64,000 nt of DNA from NCBI RefSeq assembly GCF_900108485.1, contig NZ_FNXF01000009.1, positions 104,759 through 168,758 of the forward strand. Direction: 5' to 3'. Origin of the DNA: Rheinheimera pacifica. GTDB taxonomy: Bacteria; Pseudomonadota; Gammaproteobacteria; Enterobacterales; Alteromonadaceae. A program made the position numbers and the translations under genes. The stretch's first letter is position 1. The number at the start of each line of letters is the position of its first letter. A model generated the notes under the pieces. The model ran no database searches. It was not told the origin of the DNA and was given only the letters and a program-made list of their open reading frames with translations. This document shows positions 11,042 through 19,634 of this stretch, in pieces.

Positions 11042-11231
11042 TGTTATAGTGATTCCCGGCCTGTAAAGCAGACCTATGTAACAAAATGTTTATGAAAACT
11101 TCGCTACACAGCTTCATTGTAAGTCATGTCCTGAAGATTCACGCACGTTTGGCCGCATAAGTAAGGTAACAGTCAGGCTAAAAGCGCAATTAAGCGTCAA
11201 TTAGTTTTATTAAAATTTTTAGGAGTCATTC
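11042..11231 (+). promoter_or_regulatory. Extended -10 promoter and long 5' leader of the cold-shock gene
   Basis: The 310 bases between ald and the cold-shock gene hold no ORF. An extended -10 element, TG-T-TATAGT (11042-11050), predicts a transcript start near 11057, leaving a leader of about 175 nt before the ATG at 11232. A long structured leader is the hallmark of cspA-type thermosensing mRNAs. A strong Shine-Dalgarno sequence (AGGAG, 11221-11225) precedes the start codon. Confidence 0.5.
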
Positions 11232-11441
11232 ATGGCTAAAGTAACTGGTGTAGTAAAGTGGTTCAACGCTGATAAAGGTTTCGGTTTCATTACTCAGGAT
11301 AACGGCGGCGCTGACGCATTCGTTCACTTCCGTGCTATCCAAACTGAAGGTTACAAAACCTTAAACGAAGGCCAACGCGTAGCTTTCGAAATCGAACAAG
11401 GCCAAAAAGGCCCACAAGCTGCTAACGTTACAGTTCTGTAA
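11232..11441 (+). CDS. CspA-family cold-shock protein
   Basis: A 69-residue single OB-fold cold-shock domain protein that binds single-stranded RNA/DNA. RNP1 (KGFGFIT) and RNP2 (AFVHF) are both intact, preceded by VKWFNADKG. Codon use is strongly biased to preferred codons, suggesting high expression. It follows a long leader and is closed by a strong terminator. The paralog (CspA, C, D or E) cannot be assigned from sequence alone. Confidence 0.95.
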   Translation: MAKVTGVVKWFNADKGFGFITQDNGGADAFVHFRAIQTEGYKTLNEGQRVAFEIEQGQKGPQAANVTVL

Positions 11442-11455
11442 TTTAAGCACTTGCT

Positions 11456-11485
11456 AAAAAAAGGACACCGCGGTGTCCTTTTTTA
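11456..11485 (+). terminator. Rho-independent terminator after cold-shock gene
   Basis: AAAGGACACCG / CGGTGTCCTTT stem with A-run before and T-run after, 15 bases past the stop codon. The symmetric A and T runs would let it work in both directions. Confidence 0.9.
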
Positions 11486-11503
11486 TTGCCTGTAATTTGA
11501 TAT

Positions 11504-11530
11504 AAAAAATAAGCGCCAGATACAGGCGCC
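11504..11530 (-). terminator. Terminator for the acyltransferase/EamA/small-protein operon
   Basis: On the minus strand a GGCGCC / GGCGC stem with a seven-base loop is followed by TTATTTTTTAT. It lies about 30 bases after the stop of the gene at 11560-11805, back to back with the cold-shock terminator. Confidence 0.65.
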
Positions 11531-11559
11531 CTATTCATACTACCTGCAGGGCAAATACC

Positions 11560-11805
11560 CTACTGCTCTTCTCTGACAAAAGCGATATCAGCAAACCCCA
11601 TACGGGCAAATTCTTGTTGGCGGTAGTTTTTCACTGCTGCGCCTCGCTTGGCGGTCATTGCCACTTGCTGCTCCATCGCCAGAAAGCGGGTTAAATCTAT
11701 GCCCTCAGCGGCAGCGACGGCTTCGTACATATCATGGTGTTTGTCATAACTGAAATTAATCACTTTGCGCTGCTTGTTAAAGGTATAGCTAATTTGTCTG
11801 GCCAT
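11560..11805 (-). CDS. Small conserved protein (DUF2960-like)
   Basis: An 81-residue soluble protein, MARQISYTFNKQRKVINFSYDKHHDMYEAVAAAEGIDL onward, ending in ARMGFADIAFVREEQ. The pattern resembles the DUF2960 family found in Shewanella, Vibrio and relatives; this is from memory of the family and not a search. No function is known. Its start lies within the last 17 bases of the upstream EamA gene, so it is the last gene of a three-gene operon. Confidence 0.7.
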   Translation of the reverse strand: MARQISYTFNKQRKVINFSYDKHHDMYEAVAAAEGIDLTRFLAMEQQVAMTAKRGAAVKNYRQQEFARMGFADIAFVREEQ

Positions 11806-12664
11806 TTGCCCCTCCGGGTTTAACTGCGCTGCGTAAAGGCTTACACAACATACAGGATAGTACTAATAACACCGAGCCTGTTGCCAGAGTCAGTAAATTC
11901 TCATTACGGTTCCACAGCAGAATATTCACCAGTAAACCGGCCGGGATCAGCATATTGTTCATTACTGCCAACATGCCGCTGCTGACCAGGGTAGCGCCTT
12001 TATTCCACCAGTAGTAACCACCACCGGATGCCACCAAACCAAGCCATAGCAACACTGCCCATTGGCTGCTGTGCTGCGGGTACTGCGCCGAGCCCAGTAA
12101 CAACCAGGCCGGCAGCACTACCGCAAGCGCCCCCAGATAAAACCAGCCAAAGACCTGATGCTGTACTAACTTAACCGGCTGCTTGGCCAGCAGCACTTTA
12201 TAACCTACCTGGCCAATGGCAAAACACAGGTTGGCGCCCTGCACTACGGCAAAACCCAGCCAGTAATCTTCAGTTAAGCCTTTATAGCGCATTAGCGCTG
12301 CTGCAATAACAGCCAGTAACGCCGCCAGTAAAAAGCGATACTGAAACCGGCGCTGCAGCGCATCGTAAAGTAAGGTGATGTATACCGGTGTAAAAATGGT
12401 GAAAATTAATACTTCCGGCACCGTTAGCAATATAAATGACTGATAATAAAACAAATACATCAGCCCAAGCTGCACAGCCCCCAGGGCTGATAATCTGCAG
12501 GCCAGTTGCCAGGGTAACCGGCGCATAAAGGGTATAAATACCAGCAAAGCCAGTACCACCCGCAGCAAAACAGCAAAGTAAGCATCTACCTGACCGGCCA
12601 GATATACCCCGATCAGGCTAAAAGAAAACGCCCATAACAGGGTTACGCCAACCAGATAGCTCAA
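11789..12664 (-). CDS. EamA/DMT-superfamily permease
   Basis: A 291-residue ten-helix drug/metabolite transporter with the two EamA repeats (about residues 1-130 and 145-280). Charged residues are confined to short loops. Substrate is unknown; relatives are annotated as carboxylate/amino-acid/amine exporters. It overlaps the acyltransferase upstream by four bases and the small gene downstream by 17 bases. Confidence 0.85.
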   Translation of the reverse strand: MSYLVGVTLLWAFSFSLIGVYLAGQVDAYFAVLLRVVLALLVFIPFMRRLPWQLACRLSALGAVQLGLMYLFYYQSFILLTVPEVLIFTIFTPVYITLLYDALQRRFQYRFLLAALLAVIAAALMRYKGLTEDYWLGFAVVQGANLCFAIGQVGYKVLLAKQPVKLVQHQVFGWFYLGALAVVLPAWLLLGSAQYPQHSSQWAVLLWLGLVASGGGYYWWNKGATLVSSGMLAVMNNMLIPAGLLVNILLWNRNENLLTLATGSVLLVLSCMLCKPLRSAVKPGGANGQTN

Positions 12665-13800
12665 GTGCTGTGTTCCGTCTGCTGTTGTAGTTGTTGCTTA
12701 ATCAGCGGCGCGGCATAAAGTGCACTTAGCATAGGGGCAGCGCCTGTGGGCAAGGTTTGTAAACGCTGTTGCCACAGCTCTACAACAGCCTCATCTACAG
12801 AAACGTGTTGCTGGCCTGCTGCCAGATAATTTACCGGAAACAACCGGTACTGTTGCCAGATCTGCTGGTCAATTACAGCAGCCAGTTGCTCCGGCTCTGC
12901 TGGCACAGTAGTTAAGGGTTTGCCAAAAGCCACATGCACCCGGCCTTTATAACCAACTATGCCTTTAATAATGCTGTCGATATCTTCAAACTCGCCTTTT
13001 TGATACGAGCCCTCGGTGTGCTTTTGCCACAACTCGTTAATTTTATTGATATCACAGGGGTCATATTCGTACGACAAACACACCGGCACAATGTTTAAAC
13101 CGGCCATATAAGTGGCAAAATCTTCGCCGCGTTTTTTGCCTTCCATATAAAACATTTTCAGAATAGCCGGATCGGTTTCATCATTACCGTCTTTGGCGCG
13201 GCCTTCTTTTTGTGCAATCCATACCGACTGCTGCTGTTGCAGCGAATGCTTAATATAGGCCGATAACTGCGAGAAGTTTTTCAGCATTTCGCGTGGACCT
13301 TTGGCACCGCGCTTAACAATAAAACTTTTATTTAGCTTCATCAGCTCGGTAGCACAGGCTTTGCGCAGCAGATTGTCACCAATAGCAATGCGCACTGTAT
13401 CAAAACCGTTATGATGCAAACACCAGTTTACCAATGCCGGATCCATGGCAATATCCCGATGATTAGACACAAACAGGTAAGCCTGGCTGGGTGTCAGGTT
13501 TTCCAGGCCCGACACAGTAATTTTATTGGTGGTGTTGTCTATCATCCGGTCCATAAAACTGGCAACCTGCTTTTGCACCGCATGCACACTGTTTAATTTG
13601 GCCCAGCGCCGTTTTAAGGCAAATTTCACCATAGGCGACAGCAACCAGCCGAACGGGCCGGATAAATGCGGAAAACGGTAATGCAAAATAGCCTGAATAA
13701 ACTCGTCATCGGCAATTAAACGGGCTATTGCCGGCGCGACTTCATCATCATTGTACGGCCGGATATCGGCATATAAATCTTGGTCTGGCACAGGGATCAC
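12661..13800 (-). CDS. 1-acyl-sn-glycerol-3-phosphate acyltransferase-family protein
   Basis: A 379-residue PlsC-superfamily acyltransferase. The catalytic motif NHRDIAMD (NHxxxxD, about residue 113) is present, and the second block FIVKRGAKGPREM and the AQKEGRAKDGNDETDP segment (equivalent to the EGTR substrate-binding block) are readable. No membrane helix is obvious. The size is larger than PlsC (about 245 residues) and nearer to a distinct proteobacterial glycerol-acyltransferase branch. The start is a GTG at 13800 with a weak ribosome-binding site, so the N-terminus is uncertain. Confidence 0.82.
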   Translation of the reverse strand: MIPVPDQDLYADIRPYNDDEVAPAIARLIADDEFIQAILHYRFPHLSGPFGWLLSPMVKFALKRRWAKLNSVHAVQKQVASFMDRMIDNTTNKITVSGLENLTPSQAYLFVSNHRDIAMDPALVNWCLHHNGFDTVRIAIGDNLLRKACATELMKLNKSFIVKRGAKGPREMLKNFSQLSAYIKHSLQQQQSVWIAQKEGRAKDGNDETDPAILKMFYMEGKKRGEDFATYMAGLNIVPVCLSYEYDPCDINKINELWQKHTEGSYQKGEFEDIDSIIKGIVGYKGRVHVAFGKPLTTVPAEPEQLAAVIDQQIWQQYRLFPVNYLAAGQQHVSVDEAVVELWQQRLQTLPTGAAPMLSALYAAPLIKQQLQQQTEHST

Positions 13801-13964
13801 TACGTATGAGGCTCAAAGAGCGAACTATTTTACTGAGTTAATCAAAATTCACCAGTACCGACAACCAATTGTTTTATAACATGCTGCGAACGGCTTATCG
13901 CATTGGAGTTGCATCAGCTGAATTTGCTGCAGACAATACAAGAAACCACACAAGGACTTAACAC

Positions 13965-15479
13965 ATGCACAGAATAATTACCGCAGCCCTGATACTGCTA
14001 AGCTTTACCACTTGCGCTACCGCCTTTGATATCCGCTTTACTGAGCAGGCCAATACCGATGCCGATACATTAATAGTACTTGGCGCCAGTAATACCCCCT
14101 TACAACAGGATGCTCTGAAGCAACTGGCCAGCAGCGAAAATTTTAGCGGTAAATCCGGCCAGAGCCTGCAGTGGCTAAGCCCGGCCGCCCCCTATAACAC
14201 CTACAAACGTGTCGTAGTGTTCGGTGTTGGTAACGTTGCAGAGCACACTACAAGTAACGCGGCCAACGCCGGCGCTGATCTTGCCCGCTTGCTGACTAAA
14301 TCAGCCGGAAAAAATATCGTTATTGATGCCAGCCAGATTAACAGCAGCCTGGCCGACACTGAGCTGGCAGCACAGCTGGCGTTCGGCGCTACCCTAAGCG
14401 CTTATACCTTTACGCGCTACAAAGCTAAAGCTGCTGATGGCAAAGCGGATACCCAAAGCCAACAACTGAATTTTGTGGTTGCCAATGCCAGCGAAGCACA
14501 GCGTCGCCACGCCCAATTAAGTGCCATTGCTAATGGTGTCACTCTGGCGCGGGATCTCACCAATGAGCCAGCTATGGGGCTGTCACCGGCTAATTTTGCC
14601 GACAAAGCCAATGAGCTGAAAAAACTGGGGGTAAAAGTTACTATTTTCGATGAAAACGCGCTGCAAAAAAATAATATGGGCGCCATTTTAGCCGTTGGCC
14701 GTGGCAGTGCCCGCCCTCCGCGTTTGGTTATTGCCCACTGGCAAGGCAGCCAGCAGGCACCGCTGGCAATTATCGGTAAAGGTATTACCTTTGACACCGG
14801 CGGCTATAACCTGAAAACCCAGGCAGATTCTATTATCCGTATGACCAGCGATATGGCTGGTGCCGCTGCAGCACTGGGTACTATTGCCGCTTTAGCCGAG
14901 CAAAAAGCAGCGGTAAATGTGGTGGTCGTTATGGCACTGGCAGAAAATATGATTTCTGACCGCGCCTACCTGCCCGGTGATGTGGTGAATACCGCCGCCG
15001 GCATTAGCGTTGAAGTGATTAATACCGATGCTGAAGGCCGCATGGTAATGGCCGATGCGCTCTGGTACGCCGAAAAACACTACAAGCCACGCGCTATGGT
15101 AGATATTGCCACCCTGACCGGCGCTAAAGTAACAGCGCTTGGCGCCTACTATGCCGGTGTATTTAGCAAAAATGATAATCTGGTGGCGCAATTACAGCAG
15201 GCCGGCGAGCAGGTAAACGAGAAACTATGGCGCCTGCCGCTTAGCGACGACATGCTGCCAGAGCTGAAAAGCCGTATTGCCGATCTGCGTAATGGCGGCC
15301 GCAGTGCCGGTGCGTCAACCGCAGCGCTGTTTTTACAGCAGTTTGTCGGCAGCACGCCCTTTGCACATATTGATATTGCCGGTAATGCCCTGGCCAACAG
15401 TAGCAGCGGTATTACTCCTGAAGGGGCAACCGGCTATGGCGTACAACTGCTAACGCAATGGGCGCTAACCCAGCCTTAA
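13965..15479 (+). CDS. Exported leucyl aminopeptidase (M17 family)
   Basis: A 504-residue M17 metallo-aminopeptidase with an N-terminal signal peptide (MHRIITAALILLSFTTCATA), which places it in the periplasm or outside, unlike cytoplasmic PepA. The catalytic metal and lysine residues are visible in GKGITFDTGGYNLKTQ, MTSDMAGAAAALG and the M17 signature NTDAEGRMVMADAL. It likely removes N-terminal residues from imported peptides. A ribosome-binding site (AAGGA) precedes the ATG. Confidence 0.92.
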   Translation: MHRIITAALILLSFTTCATAFDIRFTEQANTDADTLIVLGASNTPLQQDALKQLASSENFSGKSGQSLQWLSPAAPYNTYKRVVVFGVGNVAEHTTSNAANAGADLARLLTKSAGKNIVIDASQINSSLADTELAAQLAFGATLSAYTFTRYKAKAADGKADTQSQQLNFVVANASEAQRRHAQLSAIANGVTLARDLTNEPAMGLSPANFADKANELKKLGVKVTIFDENALQKNNMGAILAVGRGSARPPRLVIAHWQGSQQAPLAIIGKGITFDTGGYNLKTQADSIIRMTSDMAGAAAALGTIAALAEQKAAVNVVVVMALAENMISDRAYLPGDVVNTAAGISVEVINTDAEGRMVMADALWYAEKHYKPRAMVDIATLTGAKVTALGAYYAGVFSKNDNLVAQLQQAGEQVNEKLWRLPLSDDMLPELKSRIADLRNGGRSAGASTAALFLQQFVGSTPFAHIDIAGNALANSSSGITPEGATGYGVQLLTQWALTQP

Positions 15480-15490
15480 TAAAAGCAATA

Positions 15491-15513
15491 GCCTGAGGCT
15501 GTTTGCCTCAGGC
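15491..15513. terminator. Hairpin between the aminopeptidase and the convergent EamA gene
   Basis: GCCTGAGG / GCCTCAGGC stem-loop lying just past the aminopeptidase stop and reaching the last codons of the EamA gene. It lacks a strong T-run on either strand, so it may act as a weak bidirectional terminator. Confidence 0.4.
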
Positions 15514-16380
15514 CCACATTACCGCAATAGCGGCCAGTACAATCAATGCCAGGCCCCAGTGGTCGGCTTTTTGCAGTTTTTCTTTAAATACAAAAGCAGA
15601 AATCAGCAGCATAAACAGCACTTCAACCTGCCCCAGGGTTTTTACCAGTGCCACCGATTCCAGGCTCATGGCGGTAAACCAACCTATAGAGCCGACGCAA
15701 CTGCATAGGCTGATCAGTAAGGTAAGTTTAGGCCGCTGCCATAAAGCCGTTAGCGTGGGCCGGTCTTTTAACGTTAACCACAGCAGCAATAACAGCGTTT
15801 GCAGCATAATAACCAGCAGCAATACCCAGGCTGCACCATAGGGAAAAGGCAAGCCCAGTACCAAACTGGCCTGGCGCACCCACAAGGATGTCAGCGCAAA
15901 CGCTAAACCGCTGCCAAGGCCCAGCAACAACACCGGCACGGACAACTGGCGTAAACTGGCACCACTGAGTAAAAATACCGCACAACCGCCTAAAGCAACG
16001 CCAAACCAGCCCAGAGCGGTTAACGACTCACTAAAAAACACCACGCCCAGCACCGCAGCCAACACGGCTTCACTTTTTGCCAGGCCGGCACCTATGGCGT
16101 AGTTTCTTAACTTAAACAGTTTTACCATCAGGGCTGTAGCCAGTATTTGTGCCAAAGAGGCAGCAACAATAAAACCGGCAAAATGGCCGCTAAATACCGG
16201 CATAGCCACCGGCTGCCACTGATATAACAGGTATAAATAAAGCGCCGCTAAAGGCGAAGCCCAGATAAAACGCGCCAGCGTAACACCGGCTACGCTAACG
16301 TCTTTACTTAGTTGTTTTTGAAACGCATTGCGCCAGGCCTGCATAAATGCAGCCAGCAAGGTAAAAGGGATCCACAGCAC
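15508..16380 (-). CDS. EamA-like DMT permease
   Basis: A 290-residue protein with ten predicted membrane helices and two EamA halves. It starts MLWIPFTLLAAFMQAWRNAFQKQL. A glycine-rich helix in the second half (SLCSCVGSIGWFTAMSLESVALVKTLGQVEVLFMLLIS) matches the family. Substrate is unknown. It stands alone, convergent with the aminopeptidase. Confidence 0.85.
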   Translation of the reverse strand: MLWIPFTLLAAFMQAWRNAFQKQLSKDVSVAGVTLARFIWASPLAALYLYLLYQWQPVAMPVFSGHFAGFIVAASLAQILATALMVKLFKLRNYAIGAGLAKSEAVLAAVLGVVFFSESLTALGWFGVALGGCAVFLLSGASLRQLSVPVLLLGLGSGLAFALTSLWVRQASLVLGLPFPYGAAWVLLLVIMLQTLLLLLWLTLKDRPTLTALWQRPKLTLLISLCSCVGSIGWFTAMSLESVALVKTLGQVEVLFMLLISAFVFKEKLQKADHWGLALIVLAAIAVMWA

Positions 16381-16442
16381 TGCGACACACCCGAAGACGT
16401 AAAGACGGCTATGCTAACAAGAAAGCGTAAAAGTTGATAGCT

Positions 16443-16461
16443 GGCCGCAGTAATAGCGGCC
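16443..16461 (-). terminator. Possible terminator after the DUF4382 lipoprotein
   Basis: GGCCGC / GCGGCC stem with a seven-base loop about 20 bases after the stop codon on the minus strand. The following sequence has only a short TTTT, so it is a weak candidate. Confidence 0.4.
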
Positions 16462-16483
16462 ATTCAATAAGCTGATGGGCTCT

Positions 16484-17455
16484 TTAGTCCATAAAGTCCA
16501 CTTCAACCGGTGTTGCTGTAGGGCTTACCACCACATTTTTCGCCTGCAAAAAGCTGATATCGTCGGCCGCTTCAGGGTTGTCATCTACGTCACAGCTTAG
16601 CGCTACGGTGTAATTATCGGCCTTAATAAAACCAATACTGTAGTGGTATGCACTTACACCGTCAAAGTACACGTTGGTACTGGCATAAGGCTGATAGGTT
16701 TTATTGCCGCCATTATCCGATAACTCATTCAGCGGCCGATCTGCGCCCTGATACAAATACACCGCCGCTACCGGCACAGAGGCATCTGAGGGAGCCACAG
16801 CGCAATTATTATTGATTAGCAACCCCTCTGCTACCTGGCCGGTTAAATGGCCAACCTCAGTGTTATTAACTAGGCGCAAGCCGGTTGGTTTCATTAAGTA
16901 AGCATTTTGCCCCGGCGGGTTAATCAGCGCCTTGCGTAAATCAAACTCCAGTGTGTAATTAGCATTCCCGCCTTCAACCAGCGTTAAACTGCCCAGCTTT
17001 AATTCATTTGACGGCACCTGTAACGGCTCACGCATGCCATCTTCCAGCTCTACATAACTGCCAGGTGCAATTTCCAGCCGCAGTTGGCCATAATTGCCAG
17101 CCTCAATATCTGCATCGGTTAGCAGCGCTTCAGATTTAGCACCATCGAGCAACAGTAAATCTATGCCACGGGTATTGGGAATAATAGTGCCCTGGGCGTC
17201 ACGGCATTCATCATTCGCCTCTGCCGCCGCATCATCATCCCCTACCGTAAAACTCTGATTGCCCACGCCGTTGCCGGTTAACTCAATTTCGCTAAAACAC
17301 AGCATAACGACTTTCGCGCCATTTACCGGTGCATCGCTTACTGCCAAACTAAAGCGGGTCATCTGCGGTTGTAAATCATCGTCAGAGTCGCTGCCGCACG
17401 CAGCCAGTAACGACAACGACGCCAGTACGGCACTTGTCAGTATTGTCTGTTTCAT
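16484..17455 (-). CDS. DUF4382-domain lipoprotein
   Basis: A 323-residue lipoprotein. The signal sequence ends in the lipobox LLAAC, with Cys about residue 20, followed by GSDSDDD; the acidic +2 to +6 region is typical of surface-destined lipoproteins. The mature part opens with TRFSLAVSDAPVNGAKVVMLCFSEIEL, the DUF4382 signature. Function is unknown; related domains often bind extracellular ligands. A strong ribosome-binding site (GGAGGACAAATTA) precedes the ATG. Confidence 0.85.
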   Translation of the reverse strand: MKQTILTSAVLASLSLLAACGSDSDDDLQPQMTRFSLAVSDAPVNGAKVVMLCFSEIELTGNGVGNQSFTVGDDDAAAEANDECRDAQGTIIPNTRGIDLLLLDGAKSEALLTDADIEAGNYGQLRLEIAPGSYVELEDGMREPLQVPSNELKLGSLTLVEGGNANYTLEFDLRKALINPPGQNAYLMKPTGLRLVNNTEVGHLTGQVAEGLLINNNCAVAPSDASVPVAAVYLYQGADRPLNELSDNGGNKTYQPYASTNVYFDGVSAYHYSIGFIKADNYTVALSCDVDDNPEAADDISFLQAKNVVVSPTATPVEVDFMD

Positions 17456-17572
17456 TAATTTGTCCTCCGTTAGTGCAACCTAACTAATAGCAGTAAAGAC
17501 TGAATGGTTACTTAATTGTTCAGCAGGCTATTGTTAAACTGGCGAAAATTGCTGCAGTCAGGCGATACAGCA

Positions 17573-17600
17573 TTGCATTCTGGCGGGGAATCATTATGAT
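17573..17600 (+). promoter_or_regulatory. Promoter of tRNA-Pro
   Basis: -35 TTGCAT (17573-17578), 16-bp spacer, -10 TATGAT (17595-17600), placing the start site a few bases before the tRNA 5' end at 17612. The stretch between the -10 and the tRNA is GC-rich, as is common for stable-RNA discriminators. Confidence 0.6.
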
Positions 17601-17611
17601 ACGCGCTACGT

Positions 17612-17688
<77 letters not shown>

Positions 17689-17699
17689 TTAAATTCCTC

Positions 17700-17735
17700 A
17701 AAACAAAGCCCCGCTTTCGCGGGGCTTTGTTTTTT
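17700..17735 (+). terminator. Bidirectional terminator between tRNA-Pro and the chemoreceptor
   Basis: AAAACAAAGCCCCGC / GCGGGGCTTTGTTTT stem with a TTTC loop. The A-run on one side and T-run on the other let it end both tRNA-Pro on the plus strand and the chemoreceptor on the minus strand, 20 bases after its stop. Confidence 0.9.
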
Positions 17736-17755
17736 CTGCACTTACCTATATTGGT

Positions 17756-19459
17756 TTAGAGTTTAAAACCACTCAGCGACTTTTTCATATCACTGGCCAT
17801 TTTTCGCAGTTGCTGGCTGGCTACAGATAGCTCGGTCGATTTTGCCGTGGTGCTTTCTACTGCAGTGGCGATATTCTCCATATTTTCATTGATGGTGCCC
17901 GACACCACTGCCAGCTCTTCGGTGGCGCTGGCCAATTGGTCGTTAACGTCGGTAATGCTGGATACTGCCGTATTAATGCGTTTTAGCGCCTCATTGGCCT
18001 GCTGCGAGCACACTATGGTTTGCTCAGTTTCAGCTTTGCTTTGCGCCATAGATTGCACGGCGTTGGCAGAGTCCTGCTGAATACCCTGAATACGTTTATT
18101 GATATCTTGCGTAGAGGCCTGCGAACGGCTGGCCAAAGTGCGTACTTCGTCAGCTACCACGGCAAAACCGCGGCCCATTTCACCGGCGCGGGCAGCTTCA
18201 ATTGCGGCGTTTAGTGCCAGCAGGTTGGTTTGCTCAGCTATGGCGCCGATAACATCGGTTACTGCCCCAACCTCTTCGCCGCGTTTGGATAACTGCGCAA
18301 TAACCTCAGATACCTGCTCTAACTTCAGCTTTAACGCATCAATAGCAGTAATGGTTTGGCCTACCGAAGTTACCCCGTTTTGCGTTTCGGTATCAGCATC
18401 ACGGGCGGCTTTGGCGGCAGTAGTGGCGCTGCGGGCCATATCTTCACAGGTGGCAGTCATTTCATTTACAGCGGTAGCAACCTGTGCAGTTTGATCCATC
18501 ACATTTTGCAAAATCTGCTGCGTTTGCTGGCTGCTGTCGTCTAACGCTTCAGATTGCATGGCCAGTTGTTCGGCCATCGATATTTGCTGGCTGATAATAC
18601 TGCGCAGCTGATTAACCTAAATGCTAAGGGCGGCCAGCAGACTATCGTTGTCACCACTTCGCAGGGCAAACTGTACCGAGAAATCACCTGCTGCAACCTG
18701 CTGTACCAGAAGCTTAGTGTCAGCAACTTCGCCGCCGAGTGAGCGCAGTAACCAACTGCGGATAAACAACGATACGCCCGCCGTTAATAGAATAACAATA
18801 AGCACTACTACGCCGATTTGCAGCGCAACAGCCCAGAATGCCGCTTTTACATCATCAATATAAATACCTGAGCCCAGCACCCAACCCCAGTTATCGTCTT
18901 TGGCCACATAAGACAGCTTGGTATAGCGCTCTTCGGTTACCCCGCCACCTTTGATTGGTTTAGGCCACTGATACTCGACAAAACCATTGCCATAGCGCCC
19001 TATTACGTCAACGAAGCTGACAAACAAATTGGCATTATTTAAGGTTTGCTGCTGGCTGCCATCGCGGTTGCGCATTAAGGTGGCATGGTTAAAATTTGGC
19101 CTGTCCAGTACAGTGCCATCTAACGTTGGCACTGTCGGGTGCATAATCATTTTGGGAATGGGCCGGCCGGTGTCGTTAATCCAGATATATTCGGTACCAT
19201 CGTAACGTATGGCTTTAATGGCGGCCATGGCTTGTTGCTGTGCCTGCTCTTTACTCAGGCTGCCACTTTGCTCCAGTGCCTGATAATGCTTTACCAGGCT
19301 AAGGGCACTGTCAATTACAGCTACTACTCTATTTTCTCTGCCCTCTATCAGGCTGTGCTGCAATGCATTTAATGCCACTGCACCAAGTACCACAAAACCA
19401 AGCAATGCCAACAAAGGAATGCTTAACAAACGCCCGCCTACGGTTTTCCAAAATCCCAT
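17756..19459 (-). pseudogene. Methyl-accepting chemotaxis protein gene with an in-frame amber codon
   Basis: One reading frame of 568 codons, read on the minus strand, carries a complete chemoreceptor broken only by TAG at codon 281 (19459 numbering; bases 18619-18617). Before it: an N-terminal membrane helix, a periplasmic single-Cache_2 domain (YDGTEYIWINDTGRPIPKMI, NGFVEYQWPKP, DDNWGWVLGSGIYIDD), a second membrane helix and the start of HAMP. After it, in the same frame: [10 protein letters not shown], the methylation helices and the signalling tip ([34 protein letters not shown]). The downstream half could restart at the ATG at 18577 as a soluble fragment. No frameshift is needed to join the halves; a single CAG-to-TAG change would explain the stop. 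Probably a recent nonsense mutation or a sequencing error. Confidence 0.85.
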
Positions 19460-19603
19460 GATGTATCCTTTTTTATCTACTTCGATGTTCCTGATTTAGC
19501 AGCTAAATTCGCTACCAGAGTCAAAGCTTTTTTTACTTTATCAGCATAGCTGGCGCTTTATAAGCTGTCACATCTTGTATTTAACAAACAACCACGTTAG
19601 AAC

Positions 19604-19619
19604 TGATAACTGGTTATCA
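19604..19619 (+). promoter_or_regulatory. Inverted repeat upstream of the gamma-glutamyltransferase
   Basis: TGATAAC-TG-GTTATCA, a 16-bp palindrome with a 2-bp centre, placed three bases before the Shine-Dalgarno GGAG (19622-19625). Its position would let a bound regulator block transcription or translation initiation. The regulator is unknown. Confidence 0.4.
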
Positions 19620-19634
19620 CCGGAGTGGTTTGTT

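Noticed and set aside
17756..18577. The downstream chemoreceptor half as a separate cytoplasmic MCP gene
   Set aside because: The frame continues upstream through the amber codon into HAMP and sensor domains, so one broken gene is the simpler reading.
18617..18619. Pyrrolysine at the TAG codon
   Set aside because: Chemoreceptors are not pyrrolysine proteins and no pyl gene is visible; a nonsense mutation or sequence error is far more likely.
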